Below, in pieces: positions 11,622-22,172 of a stretch of 64,000 nucleotides of DNA (positions within the stretch are counted from its first letter, which is position 1; the number at the start of each line of letters is the position of its first letter). The DNA is from Liolophura sinensis. Its lineage: Eukaryota; Mollusca; Polyplacophora; Chitonida; Chitonidae. A model generated the notes under the pieces. It had not been told where the DNA came from. It did no database searches and saw nothing but the letters and a program-made list of their open reading frames with translations. A program made the translations under genes and the position numbers. Location: contig NC_088307.1 of the NCBI RefSeq assembly GCF_032854445.1, forward strand, positions 26,240,046-26,304,045, read 5' to 3'.

Positions 11622-11835
11622 CTAATGTCTCGCGCCGTACACCACGTATGCGCATAATTATTACGTCCCAGAGCCTAGACTTGGTCATAATTTGAATTGT
11701 CGTCCCGTGCCAGTCAGGGTCGTAATTCTTACGCACCTGGTCTGAGTGAAGGAGGGAAGGAGGGTTATAGCAAACCGCCTGCCCGTGTCAACAAGACAAG
11801 CAGTGATGCTGTCACGGCAAAGTTCACTTACATGA
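11622..11835 (-). repeat. Dispersed repeat B, in duplication unit 1
   Basis: The reverse complement matches 6680-6885: GTAAGAATTACGACCC, GACGACAATTCAAATTATGA and the CGTAATAATTATGCGCAT end are shared. Confidence 0.7.
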
Positions 11836-11844
11836 GACGATGTT

Positions 11845-12215
11845 AGAGAAGAAGCGCGGGCATGGCAATGTGCTTAAAGAAATTATATCAGGAGACAAAT
11901 AATAGCCATAAAATACGAGGTTCAAAAACTGACAAAATCGTGCTGTCAGTAATGCGATGCATATAAAAACAGAGATAAAATTGCAAGCCATAGAATGGCA
12001 GCAGACAAATATGCCTGCTTTCTGATAGAAGCTCACCAAGAGCTACAGAGAGAGACACGCAAACGCGATCTTGTGCTCGATACGCTAAAAATTATATCCT
12101 AAAAGAGACGGTCTTAATAGACGTAAAAGCAAACTGAAACATTACCTGACGCTATCTATCCGTATAAAATTTGCACAGCGGCATAACTGTATCTGACAAA
12201 TGACTATTTTTCTCC
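11845..12215 (+). repeat. Dispersed repeat A, 3' portion
   Basis: GAGACAAATAATAGCC, CAGTAATGCGATG, TAGACGTAAAAGCAAACTGA, GACGCTATCT and the CTGACAAATGACTA end match 29510-29830 and 42905-43520. It lacks the head seen at 6478. Confidence 0.7.
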
Positions 12216-12466
12216 ACATCCCCGACTATAGTGTGACTACCATGCCCCATACACCCGGGCCATGCCCTACAGAGTTCTCCGAGTCTTCGTTGTGGAGCGA
12301 GGCGAACACATTGGTTAAAGATATTCCCGTCGGTCGAAAGAGACGTTTCATACAAATGGGCAAAAGACGACGTCGGCTTTAACTACTTAATTTATTTATA
12401 TTGGTGTTAAATGTTTGTCCTCAACGCACCGAGTTTATGCGTTTATAAGCATACAGCCATTTTTAC

Positions 12467-12586
12467 AAAATTTCGCAAGTCACATTTCTCGTAACTTATT
12501 TCGTAAAAGACGTTGTCTGACTTATAATGCCATAACTCTACGTCATTCACGAAAAAACGTTACGAAGAGCTGATTTACGAAATTTT
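12467..12586. repeat. Foldback (inverted repeat), unit 1
   Basis: Two imperfect arms of about 50 bases around a short loop. The left arm AAAATTTCGCAAGTCA...CTCGTAAC...TTTCGTAAAAGACGT pairs with the right arm, whose complement reads AAAATTTCGTAAATCA...TTCGTAAC...TTTCGTGAATGACGT. This may be a small MITE. No clear target-site duplication was seen. Confidence 0.7.
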
Positions 12587-13484
12587 CTGAAAGTGACCCC
12601 TGGATAGGAAAATTAGATTTATTGTATAATAAATGAAGCCTTGTTTTATTATACATTTAAAGAGGCCATACTGGAGATTTTTGGCAACAAACGGATCAAC
12701 GAGAATCCATTCGAATTTTTGTCCTTAGTTTAGAATAGCCCAAACAATTACCTTTAACAAAATATCAAGATCGCCAGTGGATATGTATCATCCAAAATCG
12801 GTAATAACCTAAATTTTACAAGGGGATCTTATTGTCACTGTTTGAGAATTAAGACTCTTTTTCACAGTGTAGATAGTACAGATAGGAGTGTAAATGGCAA
12901 TAATAATAAATGGCCATTCCTGGTAAATACAGAAAATTTGATTTGATTAGCGAATATGGAATTTTTGCCCAAATATCTCCGGTATAGCATCTTTAAAAGC
13001 CATTTTGTTGGGGGAAAAACACTGCCCTGTCACCGCTGCGGAGTTTCGCGTCATTGCTTCGTTCCATTTTCTCATCGCTTCGTCGGGTGATGGAACGATA
13101 GTCCCATGCTGGCCTTAACCCACTTCCATAATAAATCAGAAAACTATTATGTATATAACTGCATTTTCCTTGCAATAACCAGGGTGTTCAACATTTTGGG
13201 ACAAAATAAAACATATGTAGCTAGTATCAGTGATTTTACAGATAGCTGAATATAAGCGGCAGGCTGAAAGAAGGAGACCATACTGTTACTTCTGGTTTTA
13301 ATCCCTTTAAAGACGTTTGTGTCTACTTTTTCCCTTGTTTATGGGAAGTTATAAGCATAAATATTTAGGTACAATATGATAATCAGGTGACAGCGCTTCT
13401 CTAGGTTTCTGGAGAAAGTCCTGACATAAAGTTACAGCTAAGATCTCCGTGGTTAACTCGACTCGAAACGCCGGTCTCTTTGCA

Positions 13485-14229
13485 GTCATCAGACCCTAAG
13501 GTCATCAGGCCCTAAGGTTATCAGGCCCTAAGGTTATCAGGCCCTAAGGTTATCAGACCCTAAGGTTATCAGGCCCTAAGGTTATCAGGCCCTAAGGTCA
13601 TCAGGCCCTAAGGTTATCAGGCCTTAAGGTTATCAGGCCCTAAGGTTATCAGGCCCTAAGGTCATCAGGCCCTAAGGCTATCAGGCCCTAAGGTCATCAG
13701 ACCCTAAGGTTATCAGGCCCTAAGGTTATCAGGCCCTAAGGTTATCAGACCCTAAGGTCATCAGACCCTAAGGTTATCAGGCCCTAAGGTTATCAGGCCC
13801 TAAGGTTATCAGGCCCTGAGGTTATCAGGCCCTAAGGTCATCAGACCCTAAGGTTATCAGACCCTAAGGTTATCAGGCCCTAAGGTCATCAGACCCTAAG
13901 GTTATCAGGCCCTAAGGTTATCAGGCCCTAAGGTTATCAGGCCCTAAGGTTATCAGGCCCTAAGGTTATCAGGCCCTAAGGTTATCAGACCCTAAGGTCA
14001 TCAGACCCTAAGGTTATCAGACCCTAAGGTCATCAGGCCCTAAGGTTATCAGGCCCTAAGGTTATCAGGCCCTAAGGTTATCAGGCCCTAAGGTCATCAG
14101 ACCCTAAGGTTATCAGACCCTAAGGTTATCAGGCCCTAAGGTTATCAGACCCTAAGGTTATCAGGCCCTAAGGTCATCAGACCCTAAGGTTATCAGACCC
14201 TAAGGTTATCAGGCCCTAAGGTCTTCAGG
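13485..14229 (+). repeat. 16-bp minisatellite, unit 1
   Basis: About 46 units of 16 bp: GG(T)(T/C)ATCAG(G/A)CCCTAA. Variation is almost confined to two positions (TTATC or TCATC; CAGGCCC or CAGACCC). Each unit contains CCCTAA and the near-palindrome CCTAAGG. Confidence 0.97.
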
Positions 14230-16092
14230 TGACCAATATGAATCCAACTGTCGTTCACTTTACGCCAAGTTTTGTCAGGTTCCTTGGGTAGGTCGTTTAT
14301 TTCTGGCGGATTCTGTTTCTCCCTTTTTCAACCTTTGATCGTTGACATACACGTCAAGGGACACCTCGATGCTTGCACGCGAAATCTGGATATCTTTACA
14401 GAAGTGTATGAATTACTTTTGAATTGCTTTCTTCGATGTTTTGCCTGCTGAGTCAATAGACTTCAAGAAAAAGAAGTCTGATTAATATTAATACATCGCA
14501 GCGTACTTAATTAGGAGGAGACATTTTGCGAAGCTGTACATGTGACATTGTTTCTCACAAAAACAAATACACAATCATAATAACATAAATGTTAAATGTT
14601 TCATTTTAACTATACAGTTGTTTTTGTATGACCATTTTTCTGATGTGAACAGGAAGGTCATCTGAAAGCTGATCGCCTCCCTGGATGCCTATCACCATAC
14701 CGGGTCAATGAGTTAACCTTATTCCTAGCAGAAATGTAAACAAGATTGAAATTTACGAGTGAACTCTAGTCATGGGATGAGATAAGTTGTTTTGCCCTCC
14801 GCCTTTCAGATCCCCATTATTTACTCATTACATGGTATGGACGTGTTAAACTTCTTAATGGTAGAAACAGTAAACCAATTATGGCATCAAATTATACCAC
14901 ACAATTTTAGCAATTCGTGTCTTAGGTAGAATATCAATGTATTCCCGTTTTCCTTACAGAAATGAGAATGTTTGGTATCTGTTTCATCTTACGAGAATAA
15001 GATATTAGCTCGGCGCATTTCACTGACGTGACATAAGCATGGCCTGCATGAATCGCAGAATTACGCTCACCTATGCACACCACTAGGATATGCTGAAATA
15101 TGTAATATTTTGTGAATGTGGTGGCAGGGTGTTATTGTAATATAACTTGGCACACGACCTTGAAATATTCATCATTAATTTTATTACCCAAACGTAACAC
15201 ATTTAAAGATATGTCAAAATGAGACACGGTTTGTTCTCAATTTTTTCTAGTGCTGTGGGAGTGTAGTAATTGTTAGAGTACATGTAATATATACGTTATT
15301 AACAAATATCTCCAGCAGATGTCATTTTATGTACTGCACAGCAATTTTAATGAGGTTGACAGGAAAAAAAATTTCTTGTATTTCTGGAAACTGTGCACAA
15401 ACTATGATTTGATCTGTAGTCCTCCGTTCGACCTTAAACTGATTCGATTTTACATAACTTGAAGTCGATATCGAAGTGTTTGGGGATATATTTGTTACAT
15501 TCAGCGTGTGAACTATAAGTTTAGCGGACATGTGTATGCAGAAACGACTGCATACATATATGCTGTTCATTCAAACTTTTTAAAAAATATAACACCTGTT
15601 GTTTCAACATAGGTAGCGTTCCTGCATGTAGACTAGTTTGTCTGATGACCTATTGTATCTTATACATGTACGTACATCTGTTATGTTTGTTTTCATGAAA
15701 AACATGTAGGTCCTGTGCTGTACTCCTCCTCTCACAGTAAACTTTCAAAAATGGATCTTTGACTTCTGGTTACTCTTATGGGTTTGGTTGTAACGAACAA
15801 TGTCATGTTAAATATTTTTCCTTGTAGTATGTGGAAACACATGTACCTGTCCTTCGAGGGCCTAGCTTTATCTAGTTTTACAGTGAATTCAAGGTGTCTT
15901 GGGGAAAAGGTCATTCACTCGGAACCGGTCGGATATAGTTGCACTGGAAAATATCATTGCGCACCATGCTATCCACATCAATCTCTCCTGCTGGCGTAAA
16001 TCGAGGTAATGTATTACGAATTCAAAGGATGGATTTTGAGTAGTTCACACCGATAGTAGTTTAATCCGTTCAATACATTCTTTGCGTGGATG

Positions 16093-16306
16093 CTAATGTC
16101 TCGCACCGTACACCACGTATGCGCATAATTATTACGTCCCAGAGCCTAGACTTGGTCATAATTTGAATTGTCGTCCCGTGCCAGTCAGGGTCGTAATTCT
16201 TACGCACCTGGTCTGAGTGAAGGAGGGAAGGAGGGTTATAGCAAACCGCCTGCCCGTGTCAACAAGACAAGCAGTGATGCTGTCACGGCAAAGTTCACTT
16301 ACATGA
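16093..16306 (-). repeat. Dispersed repeat B, in duplication unit 2
   Basis: Duplicate of 11622-11835; the only difference seen is CGCACCG for CGCGCCG near 16103. Confidence 0.7.
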
Positions 16307-16315
16307 GACGATGTT

Positions 16316-16686
16316 AGAGAAGAAGCGCGGGCATGGCAATGTGCTTAAAGAAATTATATCAGGAGACAAATAATAGCCATAAAATACGAGGTTCAAAAAC
16401 TGACAAAATCGTGCTGTCAGTAATGCGATGCATATAAAAACAGAGATAAAATTGCAAGCCATAGAATGGCAGCAGACAAATATGCCTGCTTTCTGATAGA
16501 AGCTCACCAAGAGCTACAGAGAGAGACACGCAAACGCGATCTTGTGCTCGATACGCTAAAAATTATATCCTAAAAGAGACGGTCTTAATAGACGTAAAAG
16601 CAAACTGAAACATTACCTGACGCTATCTATCCGTATAAAATTTGCACAGCGGCATAACTGTATCTGACAAATGACTATTTTTCTCC
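16316..16686 (+). repeat. Dispersed repeat A, 3' portion, unit 2
   Basis: Duplicate of 11845-12215, with no difference seen. Confidence 0.7.
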
Positions 16687-16937
16687 ACATCCCCGACTAT
16701 AGTGTGACTACCATGCCCCATACACCCGGGCCATGCCCTACAGAGTTCTCCGAGTCTTCGTTGTGGAGCGAGGCGAACACATTGGTTAAAGATATTCCCG
16801 TCGGTCGAAAGAGACGTTTCATACAAATGGGCAAAAGACGACGTCGGCTTTAACTACTTAATTTATTTATATTGGTGTTAAATGTTTGTCCTCAACGCAC
16901 CGAGTTTATGCGTTTATAAGCATACAGCCATTTTTAC

Positions 16938-17057
16938 AAAATTTCGCAAGTCACATTTCTCGTAACTTATTTCGTAAAAGACGTTGTCTGACTTATAATG
17001 CCATAACTCTACGTCATTCACGAAAAAACGTTACGAAGAGCTGATTTACGAAATTTT
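16938..17057. repeat. Foldback (inverted repeat), unit 2
   Basis: Duplicate of the foldback at 12467-12586, apparently identical. Confidence 0.7.
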
Positions 17058-17955
17058 CTGAAAGTGACCCCTGGATAGGAAAATTAGATTTATTGTATAA
17101 TAAATGAAGCCTTGTTTTATTATACATTTAAAGAGGCCATACTGGAGATTTTTGGCAACAAACGGATCAACGAGAATCCATTCGAATTTTTGTCCTTAGT
17201 TTAGAATAGCCCAAACAATTACCTTTAACAAAATATCAAGATCGCCAGTGGATATGTATCATCCAAAATCGGTAATAACCTAAATTTTACAAGGGGATCT
17301 TATTGTCACTGTTTGAGAATTAAGACTCTTTTTCACAGTGTAGATAGTACAGATAGGAGTGTAAATGGCAATAATAATAAATGGCCATTCCTGGTAAATA
17401 CAGAAAATTTGATTTGATTAGCGAATATGGAATTTTTGCCCAAATATCTCCGGTATAGCATCTTTAAAAGCCATTTTGTTGGGGGAAAAACACTGCCCTG
17501 TCACCGCTGCGGAGTTTCGCGTCATTGCTTCGTTCCATTTTCTCATCGCTTCGTCGGGTGATGGAACGATAGTCCCATGCTGGCCTTAACCCACTTCCAT
17601 AATAGATCAGAAAACTATTATGTATATAACTGCATTTTCCTTGCAATAACCAGGGTGTTCAACATTTTGGGACAAAATAAAACATATGTAGCTAGTATCA
17701 GTGATTTTACAGATAGCTGAATATAAGCGGCAGGCTGAAAGAAGGAGACCATACTGTTACTTCTGGTTTTAATCCCTTTAAAGACGTTTGTGTCTACTTT
17801 TTCCCTTGTTTATGGGAAGTTATAAGCATAAATATTTAGGTACAATATGATAATCAGGTGACAGCGCTTCTCTAGGTTTCTGGAGAAAGTCCTGACATAA
17901 AGTTACAGCTAAGATCTCCGTGGTTAACTCGACTCGAAACGCCGGTCTCTTTGCA

Positions 17956-18700
17956 GTCATCAGACCCTAAGGTCATCAGGCCCTAAGGTTATCAGGCCCT
18001 AAGGTTATCAGGCCCTAAGGTTATCAGACCCTAAGGTTATCAGGCCCTAAGGTTATCAGGCCCTAAGGTCATCAGGCCCTAAGGTTATCAGGCCTTAAGG
18101 TTATCAGGCCCTAAGGTTATCAGGCCCTAAGGTCATCAGGCCCTAAGGCTATCAGGCCCTAAGGTCATCAGACCCTAAGGTTATCAGGCCCTAAGGTTAT
18201 CAGGCCCTAAGGTTATCAGACCCTAAGGTCATCAGACCCTAAGGTCATCAGGCCCTAAGGTTATCAGGCCCTAAGGTTATCAGGCCCTAAGGTTATCAGG
18301 CCCTGAGGTTATCAGGCCCTAAGGTCATCAGACCCTAAGGTTATCAGACCCTAAGGTTATCAGGCCCTAAGGTCATCAGACCCTAAGGTTATCAGGCCCT
18401 AAGGTTATCAGGCCCTAAGGTTATCAGGCCCTAAGGTTATCAGGCCCTAAGGTTATCAGACCCTAAGGTCATCAGACCCTAAGGTTATCAGACCCTAAGG
18501 TCATCAGGCCCTAAGGTTATCAGGCCCTAAGGTTATCAGGCCCTAAGGTTATCAGGCCCTAAGGTCATCAGACCCTAAGGTTATCAGACCCTAAGGTTAT
18601 CAGGCCCTAAGGTTATCAGACCCTAAGGTTATCAGGCCCTAAGGTCATCAGACCCTAAGGTTATCAGACCCTAAGGTTATCAGGCCCTAAGGTCTTCAGG
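17956..18700 (+). repeat. 16-bp minisatellite, unit 2
   Basis: Same order of unit variants as 13485-14229 and the same overall length. At least one unit differs near 18235 (GTCATCAGG where unit 1 has GTTATCAGG). Conservation of variant order shows the array was copied whole rather than expanded separately. Confidence 0.97.
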
Positions 18701-18794
18701 TGACCAATATGAATCCAACTGTCGTTCACTTTACGCCAAGTTTTGTCAGGTTCCTTGGGTAGGTCGTTTATTTCTGGCGGATTCTGTTTCTCCC
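18701..18794 (+). mobile_element. Possible SINE-3 body fragment next to the array
   Basis: GAATCCAACTG, CACTTTACGCCAAGTTTTGT, AGGTTCC and GTAGGTCGTTTATTT resemble the stretch after the tRNA-like head at 25393-25535. The same sequence follows array 1 at 14230-14323. Confidence 0.4.
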
Positions 18795-18954
18795 CTCCAT
18801 AAAACTGATCACTGTCGCGTTGGTCAATATTCTTCACGACACCACAATACCTGCCTTGCCTTGTAAAAGGGACTGACGGCCAACATGACTCTACCAGCAA
18901 TGTCCTCCGTTCTTTTATTAAGCTAACTACTTGGGTGATAGCCCAAGAACAAAT

Positions 18955-19135
18955 ATTTTCCCACAAATAACTCATCAATATCAGGAAAAGGTAATGGCGC
19001 AAGTGGCTCAATTATTTTTTTATAGTTTCTCGGATATAAAATGTTCACCAGAAAGACATTCATTACGTTTTGTCTTTGCCTGCGAGAATTCTTCGAAAAA
19101 AGGCTCGACATTTACACTGAAGAACTTAAAAATAT
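18955..19135 (+). repeat. Dispersed repeat E
   Basis: AAGTGGCTCAATTATT, GGATATAAAATGTTCACCAG and AAGACATTCATTACGTTT match 30985-31100 (AAGTAGCTCAATTATT, TATAAACTTCACCAG, AAGACATCCATTACGTTT). Its identity is unknown. An open frame of 68 codons overlaps it. Confidence 0.55.
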
Positions 19136-19444
19136 AATTACAGTCCAAAAAGAAATTCTTTCTGCAAAACAGTTTACATGTACCTGTTCTTTTCAGGTGT
19201 GATAAATTGTCATATAATGTATGAAAACAAACCATAATGCATTTCCTCTCAAATTTTCTCTAGTCAGACATAAAATCTCTAATGTTAGAGCCACTTATTC
19301 ATTGATTCCACTCACAAACAAGACATGCGTACAATTTGTCGTTACTTATTTCTCTTGATTTTAACATTTTCCGCTTTCTTTCCACTTAATATGTTTGTCA
19401 CAATTATTTCAAGCGAGCCGTTTCGGTTGGCTACCGGTTAACGG

Positions 19445-19690
19445 CTACATGGTTACATGTTGCTGCCTCGCTTGGTTCTTAGCACTGAGTAGTTAGAGCA
19501 AGGAAACATGACTGGTTGGCCCGGTGTCACTATAATGCGGCTGGCTGGAATGTCATGCATGAGGTTTTCAAAAACAGCGCTTTGGCCACAAAGACTCGCC
19601 TTGCCACGAGAACACACAGTATATATACACACAACTAATCACTTATCGTTCCCATATGACTGAAAAATTGTCAAGTACAATGCATACATG
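19445..19690 (+). mobile_element. SINE-2, 5'-truncated
   Basis: It has GTTGCTGCCTCGCTTGG, GACTGGTTGGCCCGGTGTCA, GGAATGTCATGCATG and the CATATGACTGAAAAATTG tail. The usual TACGACGTTAAACCC end is altered. Confidence 0.75.
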
Positions 19691-19899
19691 CATATTTCAA
19701 GTGAATGCCTAACAGACCCCATATCTAGTCAACCTAGGAAAGAAAATGGCACGGGTAAGACATAAGTCAGTCGTAAGTATACAAAATATGTAACCATAAG
19801 CACTCTTACTCACAAATAAGAAATGTCCATGATGTTGAAGCAATATTCAAACTCATTCTTTGTGCGTATCATTAAAATTCACACACAATCAAAAACAAA

Positions 19900-20110
19900 A
19901 CATTGTTTACCTGTCCACCTTTCTTGAAATATCTCTAATTTTCCATATGACCATATTCTCAGAGTACAAGACAATTTGAGCAGTTACCCTTCGTAAAACG
20001 TCAAACATGCCTCGAGAATTGTGAATTGCCAATGAGTAACGGTAATTTTAACTCGCGCAAGACGATTACAGATAAAGTAGAATTAAAACTGGTCGAAAGC
20101 TGTTTTGTAT
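19900..20110 (+). repeat. Dispersed repeat F
   Basis: TCTCTAATTTTCCATATGAC, ACAATTTGAGCAGTTAC, GTGAATTG and TTTAACTCG match 25785-25960 (CTCCCTAATTTTCC, ACAATTTGAGTGGTTAC). Unknown family. Confidence 0.5.
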
Positions 20111-20228
20111 TAGGGAATCATTGAAAATTAACAGTTTGAGTTTTCTTACAGCGGTGAGAATAGTGTTGAATTTCAGTCATTTAGATTATTTCATTTATTT
20201 TATTGAGAGATGGATTAAAGGATTAGTT

Positions 20229-20250
20229 AATTAATTGGCACCAATTAATT
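20229..20250. repeat. Perfect 10-bp-arm palindrome
   Basis: AATTAATTGG and CCAATTAATT are separated only by CA. It lies in AT-rich DNA with further ATTAATT and CAATT copies nearby. Confidence 0.85.
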
Positions 20251-20564
20251 GACATCAATTTTACAACTTGTTAAATTCGCCTGCAACAAATAACTCTGTC
20301 CTTAGGGCTAAAATCGGAACATAAATCAGATTCAAGTGGTGATAAATTCATTGATATCTTTAGCTGGCAGCCACATGTTCTCTGTGACAAAGTTTGCTCA
20401 GGACTGCATGTATCATTCACAATTGTGTTTTCAAGTTGCATCTGGCCTTTGCTGAGACATAAGAACACATCCAGCTTCACCTAATCCACTGCCATATCCC
20501 AACAACATCGAGCAGCCACGACTTCAGTTCAACCTTGTCAATATCCAACTCCGATGAGCACAAG

Positions 20565-20915
20565 GACGTGTGTTTAATGAAGACTGTACCGTAAGCCCGG
20601 AAAGTAGATTTATGGATGAAGCTGTAGTGGTGCTTGTGCTCTTTATCACCGGCAGAATAGGTTGGGTCAGACTATCTAATACAGACCGAGAAATGCTCGA
20701 GAGTCAGCTCTGTGATGGTGATCGAGGGTCCTGCCCTCTTTGCCATTTAGGGAGCGTGCACTGTAGACGAACTGTTGATCATTAAAAAAAAACAAGCCTT
20801 TGTCAATGGACTGGAACCAGGGCAGTTATCTAGGCATATACACTCCTGCGGATACCAGCTATGTCGCTCTAAAATGACACGGCGCGTCAGTAAGTCAACG
20901 GACATATAGCTTTAC
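20565..20915 (+). repeat. Dispersed repeat C, copy 1
   Basis: This is one of five copies in the window. Shared blocks include TTTATGGATGAAGCTGTAGT, GGTGCTTGTGCTC, ACTGTTGATCATTAA, GCCTTTGTCAATGGACTGGA and GACACGGCGCGTCAGTAAGT. The 71-codon frame 20570-20785 lies inside it and is interrupted in the other copies, so it is not a gene. Confidence 0.8.
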
Positions 20916-20991
20916 TGATTTGTCTGTGGGTCGTTGAAGGCAATGGGCTGGTTGATTGACTGACTGACCCAGTGATTTATTGATTTACCGA

Positions 20992-21250
20992 ACATTGGTT
21001 ACAGTACAACTGACTGAGAATATCGCCAAGACAAGACTAGCTGAAGACACCGTGGATAGATATACATCATACGTACCTCGTACGTGTGCTATCACAGTGT
21101 TGTTTGTATTATCAGTGTTGTTATGGCAGGCTCGTACCTGTGGTTATCTGATTATCTGACAGGCATTTAGTAAACATTGATTACCGTACAGCTATGTGAG
21201 AATATCTTCAAGCCCAGCCTACCTGAAGGCACCGTGAATACATATGCATT
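20992..21250 (+). repeat. Direct repeat flanking a lone 54-bp satellite unit
   Basis: Two diverged 80-base copies (20992-21070 and 21173-21250; TTACAGTACAACTG, GAGAATATC, CTGAAG-ACACCGTG) surround 21084-21142. That segment is one unit of the 54-bp satellite found as an array from 22173. Confidence 0.75.
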
Positions 21251-21494
21251 ATAAGTGGGCACGAAAGGCTAATTTGGCATTGGACAGCAATCATAAATGA
21301 ATAAACAAAACAAAAGGAAACTGTCGATCTTTTACCGACACCGGCTCTATTCCACAGCAAATAGTATACTTTTCCAAACAGTCAATAGGTCTAAAAGAAG
21401 AATCCATTTTTTTGAATTGTGCCCACTTTTTGTCATGTTTTTGGCCATGGGCATTTTTCTGCCCAACGCATACAGTTGGTCGTCCTGAATAGAG

Positions 21495-21550
21495 AGATCT
21501 TCCGGAGAGGAAGCCAGCTGGAGCTGGACTTGAACTCACAGGCACAGCAA
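21495..21550 (-). mobile_element. SINE-1 fragment (tRNA-like part)
   Basis: GGAGAGGAAGCCAGCTGGAG and CTGGACTTGAACTCACAG are the reverse complement of the SINE-1 B-box region (GAGTTCAAGTCC). It is short and isolated. The 144-codon minus-strand frame over this area is not considered coding. Confidence 0.65.
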
Positions 21551-22172
21551 TTTTGGGATGTTTCTGTATTGTATACAGATACAATGGACTGGAGGAAACC
21601 CAGGGTAAACCTTCATCCTTTGTCAAGTTATTCACGAACAATCCCACAAGTGACACCCCGATTTGTAGGATATATTGATGGAAGGCTAAAGGTACTGGAC
21701 AAGCATGCGGCACCTCGAGCTTCATCTACTGCGCATTATCACCAAAGCTCCAGGACACAGTAGAAAGTGCGAAATTCATTTTTCAACCGTCATGAAACAG
21801 AGGTTTAACGTCAAGTATCATATTGCCTGTCTCTGCTTTGTTTTTCCGCCGTAATATGCCGTTAGTTTCAGCATTTAGGAAAACTGTTAGCTCTCAAGCT
21901 CAAAGCAACCTGACGCTTTTTACCATGCATTTCAGTCGTATAATAATAATGAGTTTCTGGAAATCTCGTACATTTCTCGTCCATGCATGTACTTCGCCAG
22001 AACCCTGTGAACTTTCTAGGTCAAAGCCCTTATCCTACTTACCGGAAGAAAAGTGAGCTTTATATTGTAAGTGTGGCAGTAATGTATTCCATCGAACTGG
22101 CTTTAACAGACGATTATATTAACGGGTGTGGCTAAAGGGAAATTGTTCCTGGAAAACAAGAGATGGTCCTAG

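Larger units (their letters stand above)
9844..14323 (+). repeat. 4.47-kb tandem duplication, unit 1
   Basis: The unit from TCAACCTTTGACCGTTGAC to GGCGGATTCTGTTTCTCCC recurs directly afterwards. By eye the first 230 bases differ at about 17 sites and the next 720 at about 16, including an 11-bp indel near 10275. From about 10800 to the array only two substitutions were found (near 11632 and 13131). It contains repeats B and A, a foldback and the 16-bp array. The short open frames inside are identical in both units and show no coding features. Confidence 0.95.
14328..18794 (+). repeat. 4.47-kb tandem duplication, unit 2
   Basis: Head-to-tail copy of 9844-14323. The junction reads TCTGTTTCTCCC then TTTTTCAACCTTTG. 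The distal edge diverges after CTCCC into a sequence not found after unit 1. Internal distance between equivalent bases is 4471 through most of the unit. Confidence 0.95.

Noticed and set aside
10851-12382. Several ORFs repeated identically at 15322-16853
   Set aside because: Their identity follows from the recent duplication, not selection; none has a domain.
13485-14229. CRISPR-like regular repeats
   Set aside because: The units are contiguous 16-mers with no spacers and the genome is eukaryotic; it is a minisatellite.
21291-21725. 144-codon minus-strand ORF and overlapping 114-codon plus ORF
   Set aside because: The region contains a SINE-1 fragment and no recognisable domain; both strands are open by chance.
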